Positions 42,105 through 52,721 of a stretch of 64,000 nucleotides of DNA are shown one piece after another. The translations under genes and the position numbers were made by a program. The stretch spans positions 166,376,437-166,440,436 of the forward strand of contig NC_135715.1 in NCBI RefSeq assembly GCF_964656455.1, written 5' to 3'. Numbering within the stretch: position 1 is the first letter of the stretch; every line of letters starts with the position of its first letter. The DNA is from Halichoerus grypus. Lineage: Eukaryota > Chordata > Mammalia > Carnivora > Phocidae. The notes beneath the pieces are model-generated. The model did no database searches and was not told the DNA's origin. It was given only the letters and a program-made list of their open reading frames with translations.

Positions 42105-42945
42105 CCCCAGATTGGCTCCTTCTCCAGTAGTCATCCCTTCTCAATATATGGCATTGGTATTTACTGGGTTGCTCAAGCTAAAAACCACAGAGACGCCCTT
42201 GGCTCCTGTCTTCCCCTTACTCCCAAATTCAGTCTGTCAGCACGTCCTGTTAGCTCAACTTCTAAAAAATCCCTGCATTTCTGTGCTTCTTTTCCTTTCC
42301 ACAGCTGTTCATGGGCCCAAGCCCCTGTCATCTTGCACATGAACACCACCAATGACTCCTAACCAGTTCTCCACTTCTGACCCTCACTGGGATCTGTTCT
42401 CCCCATGGTAGCCAGATTGAACACATAGATCAGACCTCTGCTAAAAGCATCCCTTCTCACAGAACAAAATCCAAACTCCTTGCTGCCCAGAGTCCCTACC
42501 TGATCTAGGCGCTGCCTACCTCAAGCCTTCCCTTCCATTCTTCTCCCTGGCTTTCTCTTCCGGCTGTGCTGACTTCCATGCGGTCCCCAGCTCCGCAGGT
42601 GCTCCTGCGTGCACACAGAGCTCTTCTCCAGGGACCTTCACACGATTTGCCCATTCACATCATTCGAGTCTGCCCAAATACTTTCTCCTCAAGAAGGCTT
42701 GCCCTCGCCATCCTATCTAAAACAGCATTTCCCTCTTTCTCTTCTTGACTTGCTGTCCTCTTCCTCTGGCTCCTATCGTTATTTGAAATGATGTTACATA
42801 ATTTAATGTGTCTGTTTTCTGTCTCTGCTTCTAGAAAGCAGTCATCACAAGGAGCGATGTGGTCTTTCTTGTTATCCACTATGATCTCAGCTCCCAGAGC
42901 AGTTAGTCTCTCATTCAATATTGTGGAGTGAATGAATGGTCTCAC
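42105..42945 (+). mobile_element. L2 LINE, long 3' fragment
   Basis: 'gcccttggctcctgtcttcc', 'gtagccagattgaacacata', 'acaaaatccaaactccttgc', 'ttccctggctttctcttccg' type phrases, 'atcctatctaaaacagcatt' and a terminal 'cattcaatattgtggagtga' follow L2 in order. All frames overlapping it, including a 137-codon minus frame at 42,655-43,068, are incidental. Confidence 0.9.
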
Positions 42946-43384
42946 CTTAATCCTTTCTTCTCTGGAGGAGAGCATTTGTGGATGTGGATCCATGCTGGAG
43001 GCGATCAGGGTATCTGGAGAAATCAGCATGTGGCATACACAAGAGCAAACAAATTGCATTTCTACCATGGATGACTGGAGACATTAAGTGAGCACTTCAC
43101 ATGGATATTTAGGCTCTAGACTTCTGTAGCTCAGAGAGATGCTACCCCAACCGGTAAACATTAAATGCTATGTAAGTCTCGTTGTAGTCATTTATAAAAA
43201 TTGTAGTCATTTATGTAAGTGCTTATTGCCCCCTTCAGGTGGTTATCTTCAGGGCAGAGACCACGGCTTGCTCATCTGCCTGTATTTTCTGACAGCAATC
43301 TGCAAACAGTAGGTGATGTGTAAATACTAGTGGAACTGAATGAAATTGGTCCTTTCAAAAATGGGCATGAATTTTTAGAATCTG

Positions 43385-43386
<2 letters not shown>
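42946..43386. other. Non-genic stretch
   Basis: Contains a short duplication of 'gtagtcatttat' (43,185 and 43,203 areas). Nothing else recognised. Confidence 0.4.

Positions 43387-43420
<34 letters not shown>
43387..43420 (+). repeat. (GT)17 microsatellite
   Basis: Uninterrupted GT dinucleotides. Confidence 0.97.
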
Positions 43421-43421
<1 letters not shown>

Positions 43422-43429
43422 TGCGTGTA

Positions 43430-43770
43430 CATTCAAACTAAAAATATCTATTTTGAAGTGATTGGACTTGGAAGACATGTCAGTTCTCCCTAATTCAATT
43501 GATTAATGATCACAATCCCAATAAAAATAGCAATACCTGTTTTTATGGGGCCCAATTAGCTGATATGAAAACTTACATGAAAAAATAAACAGGCAGGAAA
43601 AAAAATAAATAAAAATAAACAGGCAGGAATAGTCAGGAAAAGAAAACTTGTGAGTGGGGACTAGCCCTACCAGATATTAAAATATTCTATGAAGCCCTTA
43701 TAATTAAAACATCTTCTATTCTTGGATAGGATGACCCAACATCGCAGAGATGTCAATTTTTCCTAAGTCA
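43430..43770 (+). mobile_element. L1 LINE ORF2 fragment, rearranged
   Basis: 'gacatgtcagttctccctaa', 'cacaatcccaataaaaatag', 'aataaacaggcaggaatagt', 'gactagccctaccagatatt' and 'gcccttataattaaaacatc' follow L1 ORF2 in order. The first landmark recurs near 43,750 ('gagatgtcaatttttcctaa') and 'aataaacaggcaggaa' occurs twice, so it has internal duplications. Confidence 0.85.
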
Positions 43771-43935
43771 ATTTTTTAAAAGATTTTGAAATTTATTTAT
43801 TTTTTTTAGAGAGAGAAAGAGAGAGAGAGAGCAGGGGGGAGGGGCAGAGGGAGAGAGAATCCTCAAGCAGACTACGCTGAGCACAGAGCCCAACATGGGG
43901 CTTGATCCCACGACCCTGAGATCATGACCCGAGCT
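43771..43935 (-). mobile_element. CAN SINE, truncated at its 5' end
   Basis: Tail and GA-rich middle are present, through 'gatcatgacccgagctttgc', then similarity stops before the 'gactgagccacc' head. No TSD found, consistent with 5' truncation or deletion. Confidence 0.88.
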
Positions 43936-44376
43936 TTGCCACGAGAATGTAAGGGTAGCCCCCGCAGTACTTCTACGAATCTTCAGGGTGTGCCGCATAG
44001 AATGTCTCAGCAAACAATAGAGCTTTTGAGAATTTCAAGGGTGTTGCTCTACACTGGCCTCAAAGGAGGCCCCGAATTTCTAACGTGTGAAATGGGCATA
44101 CTCACATCTCCTGCTGGCCTATTAAACAAAATACCATCTGCTCGTTCTAAACAGAGCCGAGAGTCTGCTCTGTGCCCGGCGCTGTACCACTGCTTGTAAA
44201 TTCCTGATAGATATCAATCTTCAGGACTCTGGAACAAGAAATGGGAATCCCTAGGAATTCTTGGGAGTTCTCAAAATCTTAAGTTATTCTGTATTTTTCT
44301 ATAATATCTTCTTTACATGTTTTAAATGACTGACCATCATAAACAGTGAATCATTTTTCTATGATAGGGTTATACT
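43936..44376. other. Non-genic stretch
   Basis: No element is recognised; the 91-codon frame at 43,924-44,199 has no domain. Confidence 0.4.
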
Positions 44377-44390
44377 AAAACTTTCTGTGA

Positions 44391-44585
44391 TGGGTGCCTG
44401 GGTGGCTCAGTTGGTTAAGTGACTGCCGTCGGCTCAGGTCATGATCCTGGAGTCCCGGGATCGAGTCCCACATCGGGCTCCCTGCTCAGCAGGGGGTCTG
44501 CTTCTCCCTCTGACCCTTTTCCCTCTCGTGCTCTCTGTCTCTCATTCTCTCTCTCTCAAATAAATAAATAAAATCTTTTAAAAAA
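44391..44585 (+). mobile_element. CAN SINE, young type, with triplicated target
   Basis: TSD AAAACTTTCTGTGA at 44,377-44,390 and 44,586-44,599, with a third tandem copy at 44,600-44,613. Body near consensus. Confidence 0.97.
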
Positions 44586-44739
44586 AAAACTTTCTGTGAA
44601 AAACTTTCTGTGAAAAAGGTGGTAAAAAATGCACGGTTTATTATTATTATGAACATATATATTGGTATAATACATTTTAATGACATGTAAAAACAAACTC
44701 TACCTGATACAGACCTTTGATAATAGAAAATATTAAAAG

Positions 44740-44924
44740 AGGGGCGCCTGGGTGGCTCAGTGGGTTAAGCATCTGCCTTCTCAGGTCCTGATCCCAGGGT
44801 CCTGGGATCGAGTCCCTCATCAGGCTCCCTGCTCAGTGGGGAGTCTGCTTCTCCCTCTGCCTCTGCCCCTGCCCCCGCTTGTGCAAACTCTCTCTCTCAA
44901 ATAAATAAAATCTTTTTTTAAAAA
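44740..44924 (+). mobile_element. CAN SINE with small internal deletion
   Basis: 15-bp perfect TSD AGAAAATATTAAAAG at 44,725-44,739 and 44,925-44,939. 'gccttctcaggtcctgatcc' lacks the usual 'cggc'. Confidence 0.96.
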
Positions 44925-45039
44925 AGAAAATATTAAAAGGAAATATCAACATAAAACAAATCCCAAATAATTTTAAAAATTGAAAAATACAATTAAATTT
45001 TAAGTTATCATTCTTAAAATGAAATTTAAAGACCTATAA

Positions 45040-46425
45040 AGCATAAATTGCCCTAATTGTCTTGATCCTTGTTTTATGACAAATATTCCAGATGTAGAAA
45101 GATCTTTCATTGTGTGTTGACATGAGTTGAATTGTTGAGAGTGTGTCTAGAAGCATCTTCAAGTTGGTCATTAAGGTACCTGTTGCTTATTTTAAATTCA
45201 TTCCCTTTTTCCCAATGATTAAAATATTGTCTTCTCTGATTTTGATCTTGCCCTTGAAGTCCATATTATTTTTGCTAATTCTGACTTTAGATCAGTGTCA
45301 GACTCCACGATGGATAGACCACAACACTTCTTTTGCATTTCTTCTGATATAGCATATTTTCCTTCACAAGTCTTTCCATTAATGATTTTGCTAATTGAAT
45401 TACTTCATTCTTGTTTGCCAAAGCAAAAAAGCTGTCCACCTCCTATAAACTACTAACATTGCTTAAATGTTTATTAGACCTTTATTCTGCATTAAGCAAT
45501 TAGATTCTAATTTCTTTTAAAAGCATACTGCTCAAAGCAGAATTCTGATTTTGCTTAGAAGATTTTGCATTGTGGTTTCTTCACACTTCAACTGCTGATC
45601 GAACTGGTTTTAAGCAATTTCAATGTCTCACAATTTTAAAATACTCCTCTTTCCAAAAGTATCCTTGTTTCAGTGGGAAGAAAATAATTTTTTTATCAGA
45701 TTTAGAGTCTTTAAAAATCTTTTTTTTTTCTTTTAATGTGTTCCAGAGTGTTTTGCAGTTCAAAATGACCTGTACGTTTTTTTTTTCCCTATTCTTGTTG
45801 CAAGAATAGGAAAATCTTCTTTTTTTAAGATTTTATTTATTTAACAGAGAGAGAGAGAGACAGCGAGAGAGGGAACACAAGCAGGGGGAGTAGGAGAGGG
45901 AGAAGCAGGCTCCCCGCAGAGCAGGGAGCCTGATGCAGGGCTTGATCCCAGGACCCTGGGATCATGACCTGAGCCAAAAGCAGATGCTTAACGACTGAGC
46001 CACCCAGGCGCCCCACAATGGAGAAAATTCTTAAAAGGTTTACCATTTTTCTTCTTCTAGAAATTGCCAGAAGGACATCATCTTGCAGCTCATACTGATT
46101 GGCACCAGCTACATCATCCAAATCTGAATTACTTGCTTTCATCTTTCTCATGTTCAGAATCTACAGTGTGTATGCCGTTCTGCCCCCCGTTCTCAAGGCT
46201 CCAGCTTTCAGGTGTTTGAATAAGACACTTGGGTTACAGCAAAGTAAAGTAGCATCGCTGCTGAAAACTTACCCAATTTTTTTCCCACTGTATATCGCTA
46301 TTACAGAGGCTGGTGGATTCCTTCAAACGAGTAACATCTCCCTGAAGATTGTTTAACTTTATTTCTTGTGGGAAGAATTATAATACTTTCCTCAACTGAG
46401 TTCTCAGTGGATTCTTCCCTGAACT
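45040..46425 (-). pseudogene. Decayed coding-like tract (possible processed pseudogene), interrupted by a SINE
   Basis: On the minus strand from about 46,352 to 46,110 one frame reads through more than 80 codons with a single stop and clearly protein-like composition: it contains NNLQGDVTRLKEST, SDIQWEKNW and PESWSLENGGQNG. It then shifts into SDLDDVAGANQYELQDDVLL and ISRRRKM (46,120-46,030). Left of the SINE at 45,822 the same strand gives further lysine/glutamate-rich pieces with stops, such as ELQNTLEHIKRK and NEVIQLAKSLMERL. No splice sites separate the pieces, so an intronless retrocopy is the simplest reading. No poly(A) tail or TSD is visible, which suggests great age. The pieces look coiled-coil-like. 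I do not recognise the parent protein, and a chance resemblance is possible for the left half. Confidence 0.4.
45822..46013 (-). mobile_element. CAN SINE (one-base-deletion subfamily) inside the coding-like tract
   Basis: 'gagggaacacaagcaggggg' and 'gcttaacgactgagccaccc'. Flanks 'ggaaaatctt' / 'gagaaaattctt' form an imperfect TSD. Confidence 0.95.
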
Positions 46426-46444
46426 CAAAACAACACCAACTTTT

Positions 46445-46648
46445 GGGCGCCTGGGTGGCTCAGTTGGTTAAGCGACTGCCTTCGGCTCAGGTCATGATCC
46501 TGGAGTCCCTGGATCAAGTCCCGCATCGGGCTCCCTGCTCGGCAGGGAGTCTGCTTCTCCCTCTGACCCTCCCCCCTCTCATGTGCTTGCTCTCTCTCAT
46601 TCTCTCTCTCTCAAATAAATAAATTAAAAAAAAAAAAAATCTTTAAAA
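46445..46648 (+). mobile_element. CAN SINE, young type
   Basis: 18-bp perfect TSD AAAACAACACCAACTTTT at 46,427-46,444 and 46,649-46,666. Tail has two A runs separated by 'tcttt'. Confidence 0.98.
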
Positions 46649-46694
46649 AAAACAACACCAACTTTTGAGAAACTCTGGGAGGGAATTCCTGCAT

Positions 46695-46830
46695 GGAAAT
46701 GTCGTACTGTCATAGGTGCTAGGGATACTGCAGGGGGCCAGGGAGACCTGGACCCTGCTCTCATGGAAACACAAATGAATGAGCTGTTTCAGGGAGTGAA
46801 GAAAAGAGGGTGATGTGTCCGGAGATGGGT
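46695..46830 (-). mobile_element. L2 LINE 3' end, inverted
   Basis: 'cataggtgctagggatactg' and 'ccctgctctcatggaaac' are the reverse complement of the L2 3' end ('ggcactggggatacagcag ... ccctcatggagc'). Confidence 0.6.
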
Positions 46831-47189
46831 GTGGTATATTTAGTTAGTCTTAAGGTGTGGTGGCGTGGAATAGGAAAGCTATGAGTAGCAGTGATTTAAA
46901 GAAACGGTTCATTTCTACCTCCCGCATAAAAGATACCTAGAGGCTGATGTTGTATGCTCTGCCCCCATTCCACAGTTCCATTAGTCTTTCTGGCTCCTAT
47001 CTGTCCCTTGTCACTGCCATCTCAGGATACAAGATGCTTCCCGAAGTTCCAGTTATTACACCTGCATTCCAGATAGTAGGATAAAGGCAAATAGGAAGAA
47101 GGGCTTGTCTGCTTCTCTTCAAGGAGGCTTCTAGGAAGTCCCACTCCACATTTTCACTTACATTCCATTAGCCAGAAACATGGCCACAT
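46831..47189. other. Non-genic stretch
   Basis: Between two minus-strand L2 pieces; may be insertion sequence or diverged L2. Not assigned. Confidence 0.35.
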
Positions 47190-47560
47190 CCAGCTGCTAG
47201 CGAGGCTGGGCAGTGTGGACCGGTATCCTGGGCAGCAAAGTGCCCTGCCGGAGAGCAGGGTTCTGTTGGGAAGGGCAGATAGGAGTGGGTGCTTTAGGAA
47301 GTCTTTTCCTAGGAAGTGACAATTAATTTGGAACTTGAATGATAAGAAGCCGCTTGTTAGATGATGGAAGCCGAACATTTCAAGCAAGGGGGACCTGCAC
47401 AACTTAGGTGATGGAAAAGGCACGATGTGAAGAAGGAAGGAACGAGAGGAGAGGAGAGAGTCCCGGAGGTAGGCAATGGCTAGACCATATAGGCTTTGAC
47501 CCGTTACCGTGAGAGCTTTCCATTCATTTCTAAAAATTTCCTAGAATGCTTGGCTCTAAT
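47190..47560 (-). mobile_element. L2 LINE fragment
   Basis: 'ggaacttgaatgataagaag', 'gaacatttcaagcaaggggg' and 'ggctagaccatataggcttt' correspond to reversed L2 landmarks (rc of 'catgatctggcc' and 'ctcatcattcaggtc'). Confidence 0.7.
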
Positions 47561-48510
47561 GGATGCTAAAGAAATCTTATTCTCTGGAGTAATACACTGG
47601 ATATGTCTTGGTCTAATCTTGATTTCATCGTAGATTATTTAACAGGATGTGGCAAATTATTGTTTGTTCTGCTTTTGATTTGTCTGTAGACAATTATATT
47701 GTCTATAATATAATTATATTTGCTCATTAGTTGCCTCAGTGAGAAACAGATGATATCATGTAGCAGATCCATCGTGGAATGCTTTCTGTAGGGGTGAGGG
47801 GTGCAGCCGATAGGAGGGACATGGGCATTGGGGGGCTACTAATAAATTAGAAATAGTACCATATCTGTGATTTGTGGCTGGCTCTTTCAGGATGTGTAAA
47901 AGCCAAGAAAAGATTTTTAAAAATCACTCCTTTTTCACTTTTTATCTTTTTTCTTTCTAAGGTCATGAGCGTTTGGTAGGAATTTATACCCTACTATTGG
48001 GCAAGGCTCTAGAACAACATTTACACATGTAAATGTGTAAATGTTCACTTGAGTTTTTAGTATCTGTTGAGCATTTTGTGCTCCTCTGACGCTCAAGGAG
48101 AGATGAAGCTAAGCAAAAACTATGGAAACTTCCAGCTGTTACGGGAAATGCCACAAATGCCTGTCTGTGGTCTCCCTCCAGTGGACGAATTAGGCATAAC
48201 ACTTAAATGCCGCCTGACAACCGTTTTTCTCCAATATCCTCATCTGCCAATACCCACTCACCCCAAGCGATAAAGCAGCGGTGTCTCCTGAGCTGAGCAC
48301 AAGCTCCCATATACTTGGACAACCAAAGAAATGAGCTGTAAAGATGAGCTCTAGGTTTTTTAGGTAAAGACTCTTCCTCTCAGTTCATTTTATTCCAAAA
48401 CCGTGCTTGGAGGTTTTTGTCCAAATGCTTGGCATTCTACCCTCATGTCACATCCATCCTCGGGTCCCCTGAATTTTGTCTTCTTCCTAACAGTCTTCCT
48501 GTCTGTTGCC
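47561..48510. other. Non-genic stretch
   Basis: No repeat is recognised. A near-palindrome 'acatttacacatgtaaatgt' lies at about 48,018-48,037. Confidence 0.4.
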
Positions 48511-48562
48511 CTCCATGCTGTGTGTGTGTGTTTCTGTGTGTGTGTGCACACACCTGTGTGTC
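48511..48562 (+). repeat. Imperfect TG/CA repeat
   Basis: 'ctgtgtgtgtgtgtttctgt' and 'gtgtgtgtgcacacacctgt' with interruptions. Confidence 0.85.
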
Positions 48563-48767
48563 CCACCACCTGCTTGAAGGTGGGTGGGGCTTGAGGTAAG
48601 AGTGTGAAGTTGAGTGTGTTGGGGCATGGGGGAACGACGTGAACAGGGGTCCAAACTTCCCGTCAAAGGAACTGAAGCTGGCAAGATTCCTTTGCAACCC
48701 AATTTTTTTTCCTTAACAAAGGTGAAATGTACAGACGTGGAAATATACTTTGAATGTATTGTTTTGT

Positions 48768-48964
48768 TTTTTTTTTAAAGATTTTATGTATTTATTTGTC
48801 AGAGAGAGAGAGAGAGAGCACAAGCAGGGGGAGCAGCAGAGGGAGAGGGAGGAGCAGGCTTCCCGCTGAGCAGGGAGCCCGATGTGGTGCTCGATTCCAG
48901 GACCCTGGGATCATGACCTGAGCCGAAGGCAGACGCTTAACACACTGAGCCACCCAGGCGTCCC
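48768..48964 (-). mobile_element. CAN SINE
   Basis: Complete from T-rich tail to 'gccacccaggcgtccc'. TSD is poor because the target is T/G-rich ('ttgttttgtttt' / 'tttggttttggt'). Confidence 0.94.
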
Positions 48965-49194
48965 TTTGGTTTTGGTAAAGATAAACAAAATAAGTTAACA
49001 GTGATCCTCCTTGGCAAAGCCTTAATGTTTACAGTAAAATAATTATAATAGAGTAGATGACCTAGAATAATGCAAAATGAACTTTGCTGTGTCCCAGCAT
49101 TCCCAGTATGAAAGGAAATAGACAAGCCTCCTTTTCCTTGTGGAGGTGGTTGTGTTGAGGTGAAGGCAGCACTGAAATTGTCTGAAGAACCGGG

Positions 49195-49375
49195 ACTGAG
49201 TTTTTACTTGCCCGTTTACCATTTCTGGGGCTTTGGGCAAGTCGTGCATTCTGAGTCTTATCTGTTAAAGTGAGGATATTCATGTCCATCCCACAGGGTT
49301 GGAACAGGGATCGAGGGAGACTTTGAGAAAGTCCTTTGTCAATTGTGAAGCCCTAATCAAATGTGAGTTTTCTTA
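49195..49375 (+). mobile_element. MIR SINE
   Basis: 'ggctttgggcaagtcgtgca', 'tcttatctgttaaagtgagg' and 'cacagggttggaacagggat' match the MIR core and 3' part. Confidence 0.7.
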
Positions 49376-49714
49376 TTATAGAGTAATTCTATAGGTACCC
49401 CCGTCTTTTTTAAGGGGGAGAGGTAAGGCCCAGGATGTTGAACACAAGGACAATACTGATGGGGTAAAAAGTAGTTGGATTAGATCAAGTATTTACATAA
49501 ATACTTCCTGAAAGTTCTCTGTCAGCTGCGGCAGATTGAACCCCCCCCTTCCCACTACAACTGATTAGCTCATATTCCAGCAAAACCAGCCCCAAGTGTT
49601 ATAATCATCACCGGCCTTCAGCGTTTCCTCTCACCAACCTGTCTCCAAAGCTGAGTTCGAGTTCTAAGAATTACCGACGGTAGTATTACTCCTCTGCATA
49701 AACCTAGCATGGCA
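49376..49714. other. Non-genic stretch
   Basis: No element is recognised. Confidence 0.4.
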
Positions 49715-49835
49715 GAGCCTTTTTGTCTGTAGAACAGAGGTCTTAGCATGGCGTCTGAGGCTTTTCATGAGCTGGCCCCCACTTAACTTCATTTTCTCCT
49801 AATCCCCGTCTTCTATCCAACATGGCAGGAAGGAT
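49715..49835 (+). mobile_element. L2 LINE fragment
   Basis: 'cttagcatggcgtctgaggc' and 'ttcatgagctggcccccact' match 'cttaccatggcctacaagg ... catgatctggcccctgcc'. Confidence 0.65.
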
Positions 49836-50422
49836 CTGGGCCTCCGGTACACAGTTTTGTCTAAGAAGGATTGCCATGGGCCAAACTGAAGAAGTCAGAT
49901 TGAGTGACAGTACAGTTGGAAATAGGAAGCAGACCAGAGGTCAGGAGCCAGGGGAACTCAAGATCATCAGGAAGTGATGTGTGAGTGGAAATGAGGCAGG
50001 AGGGTGGGAGATGGTGACCTGAGTAGGACTGGGCCGGTAGGGGCTGGTTTTACCTGATACTGATGATGTGGCACATGGTACACTAGTCAGAGTCAGCGGT
50101 AGAGATGGTGGTCACACGCTCGCCCAACGAGCCCGCCCTCCTCTTTGTCTGGGTCTATTTCCTAATTTCTGTCCTACTTTTACACGAAGAACACCAGCTC
50201 TTCAGCCCCTGGCCAGGGGCTTCTGCAAGGCATCTTGAGCTGTGTGTGGAGGGGTCAAAAGACCCGAGTGCATGTCAAGGGCTTTCCCTCTCGGCACGAA
50301 GAACTTGCCCCTGTGCAGGGATGTGACATTCCCTCACAGACCAAGTAGCCCTGCGGACGTAGAGCCCATGAAATACACACAACCTTACATAACTGGTTAT
50401 GAAGTTCTTTTGAATTGACATC
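49836..50422. other. Non-genic stretch
   Basis: No repeat is recognised; slightly GC-rich. A 73-codon frame at 50,105-50,326 lacks features. Confidence 0.4.
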
Positions 50423-50434
50423 TATAATGTCTTG

Positions 50435-50614
50435 GGACGCCTGGGTGGCTCAGTCGGTGAAGCGTCTACTTTTGGCTGAGGTCATGATCCCAGGGTCCCG
50501 GGATCGAGTCCCACATCGGGCTCCTTGCTCAGCAGGGAGCCTGCTTCTCCCTCTGCCTGCCACTCCCCCTGCTTGTGCGCTCTCTCTCTCTCTCTAATAA
50601 ATAAAATAAAATCT
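50435..50614 (+). mobile_element. CAN SINE
   Basis: 12-bp perfect TSD TATAATGTCTTG at 50,423-50,434 and 50,615-50,626. Confidence 0.96.
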
Positions 50615-50708
50615 TATAATGTCTTGAGATTAAGAACCTAAATAGAATTAGCAAAGAAGACTATTTGCCTTGTGTGTAAAGCTGGCAACTATTTAAACAC
50701 TTTGTTCA

Positions 50709-50750
50709 TGGGGTGCCTGGCTGGCTCAGTCGGAGGAGCATACAACTCTT
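50709..50750 (+). mobile_element. Old short CAN SINE, 5' part (host)
   Basis: 'ggggtgcctggctggctcag' head. Outer 12-bp TSD ACACTTTGTTCA at 50,697-50,708 and 51,044-51,055. Split by the next element; the remainder is at 50,970-51,043. Confidence 0.9.
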
Positions 50751-50954
50751 TTTTTTTTTTTTTTAAGATTTTATTTATTTATTTGACAGAGAGAGAGACA
50801 CAGCAAGAGAGGGAACACAAGCAGTGGGAGCGGGAGAGGGAGAAGCAGGCTTCCCACCGAGCAGGGAGCCCAATGTGGGGCTTCATCCCAGGACCCTGGG
50901 ATCATGACCTGAGCCGAAGGCAGACACTTAACGACTGAGCCACCCAGGCGCCCC
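50751..50954 (-). mobile_element. CAN SINE (one-base-deletion subfamily) nested in older SINE
   Basis: 15-bp TSD GAGCATACAACTCTT (50,736-50,750) / GAGCATGCAACTCTT (50,955-50,969), one mismatch, both copies lying inside the host SINE. Opposite orientation to the host. Confidence 0.97.
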
Positions 50955-50969
50955 GAGCATGCAACTCTT

Positions 50970-51043
50970 GATCTTGGGGTTGTGAGTTCGAGCCCCATGT
51001 TGGCTGTAGAAATTACATAAACAAATAAACTTAAAAAAAATAG
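50970..51043 (+). mobile_element. Old short CAN SINE, 3' part (host)
   Basis: 'gatcttggggttgtgagttc', 'gagccccatgttggctgtag' then 'aaattac...aaataaactt' tail. This tRNA-only type lacks the CT-rich block. Confidence 0.88.
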
Positions 51044-51071
51044 ACACTTTGTTCAGAAAGCAAATTATCCC

Positions 51072-51249
51072 TGTGGTTGAAAGTCCTGCCTACACATGCG
51101 AATCGGCTGGGGAACTTTGCAAACATCGGGATGCCTCAGCCCTGCGTCAGAGTAACTCAGTCCCATCTTTGGGGTGAAACCAAGCTTCAGGATGTTTGGA
51201 AAAGCTCCCCAGGTGATTCACATGTGCAGCCAGCATTCCACTGCTCCAG
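51072..51249 (+). mobile_element. MER20-type hAT DNA transposon
   Basis: Left part 'cctacacatgcgaatcggct' and right part 'aaaagctccccaggtgattc' plus 'acatgtgcagccagca' form the inverted layout of a small non-autonomous Charlie element. Confidence 0.8.
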
Positions 51250-51839
51250 TGGAATGTCTCAGAGCGATGGGCTGACGGGGTTTGAGCGGATGCAATATTG
51301 ATGGTCTGTGGAGAGAGGAAATAGGTAAGAGGAGGTGGTGGAGAATCTACTAGACACCAAAGAGGGATATGTACCCATTAAAGAATTAAAAGCTCAAGAT
51401 GGAAAAAAAAAAAAAATGGCAGCCAGAAATAACACACGGATTAAAAAAAATATCGTCTCAGGAAACATATCCACAATCTAAACGTAAAAATAGACGAATT
51501 ACAAAGAAAGGAATGAAAATCCACTAAGCAATTCATAACTATCTTTATTAAAGGAGAAAATATGATTGTTTCCCTAAAAGGGAGGGGGGCTAAGCTTTAA
51601 ATGAACTTCTATCCACATTTATTAAAATGTTCAAATATGAATAGCTGCTCACTTGGGGGAGAGTCTAGGAATGTGTTTGAAGTTGAGTGGCTCTGTGAGC
51701 TGCACTTTTATTATAGAATAATTACATGTGTCTACCCCTGCGATAAAGTAGAACAAGGTCCAGTTCAATATTGGCTTCCTGAATGTTATTGCATTTGCTC
51801 CTCGCAAAAAGCTGGTGAAGCAGATAAGGCAGGAATTTG
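51250..51839. other. Non-genic stretch
   Basis: A13 run near 51,403 with no retroposed body; otherwise unassigned. The 83-codon frame 51,601-51,852 has no recognisable family. Confidence 0.4.
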
Positions 51840-51965
51840 TGTTGGTATGTGACAGAAAAGGAAACTGAGGCTCAGAGAGTTACATAAAACCATGCAACTA
51901 ACAAGAAGCTTATTGGGCACTTGTGATCCCAAATCAAACCTCTTCTCGTCACACAATCCCACTGC
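51840..51965 (-). mobile_element. MIR SINE fragment
   Basis: 'aaaaggaaactgaggctcag' and 'agagagttacataaaacc' are reversed MIR core. Confidence 0.75.
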
Positions 51966-52051
51966 TAGTTACAAGCGGGAGCTTTACAAAACCTCGATTT
52001 TAGAACTTTACAGAAGTTCCAAGTCTGGTTTAAAAATGAGGTAATAGATTA

Positions 52052-52258
52052 TTTTTTTTTTTTTTTTTTTTTTAAAGATTTTATTTATTTATTTGACAGA
52101 AACACAGCGAGAGAGGGAACACAAGCAGAGGGAGTAGGAGAGGGAGGAGCAGGCTCTCCGCTGAGCAGGGAGCCCGATGCGGGGCTCGATCCCAGGACCC
52201 TGAGATCATGACCTGAGCCGAAGGCAGACACTTAACGACTGAGCCACTCAGGCGCCCC
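52052..52258 (-). mobile_element. CAN SINE (one-base-deletion subfamily)
   Basis: 14-bp perfect TSD GAGGTAATAGATTA at 52,038-52,051 and 52,259-52,272. A T22 run is the tail. Confidence 0.98.
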
Positions 52259-52272
52259 GAGGTAATAGATTA

Positions 52273-52721
52273 AAGGGCCATATTAGGCATATGGTTGTGG
52301 GAAGACTTGGCCATTCAAAGGAATGGGATTATTTTGCAGATCACTCCCAGACTGGCCTTGAAGAGATCAGCAAGGTCATTGACCCTAGTCTTTAGACAGT
52401 TTGTGGTAGAACAATCTTACAACTTTACACATTAATTCCATTCCAGGGTCCACTCACTTTCATCAACAGGAAGCCCTTACTTAACCCGAAGTTCTTCCAG
52501 TAACATGTGAAAACAAACCAACATTCTAAATTCCAAGGAAGAAGGAAATCATGTTCTGCTTTATAAAGTTGAAGTTGACAGGGTGCTGACCTGAGAAACC
52601 AGGGTGTTTTGAATAGACTTCGGCATCTGCGTTCCTCCTAATGATGGAGCTGGTAGCTAGCGTGCCCACTGAGCGGCTGGGGTGTTTTCCACAGGCTGTG
52701 GCATAAAAGAAGCTACCAACA
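52273..52721. other. Non-genic stretch
   Basis: No element is recognised. Confidence 0.4.

Noticed and set aside
42655..43068. 137-codon minus-strand frame
   Set aside because: Lies almost entirely in the antisense of an L2 LINE fragment.
48018..48037. Near-palindrome acatttacacatgtaaatgt considered as an operator-like site
   Set aside because: A/T-rich near-palindromes of this size are common in mammalian DNA and there is no supporting context.
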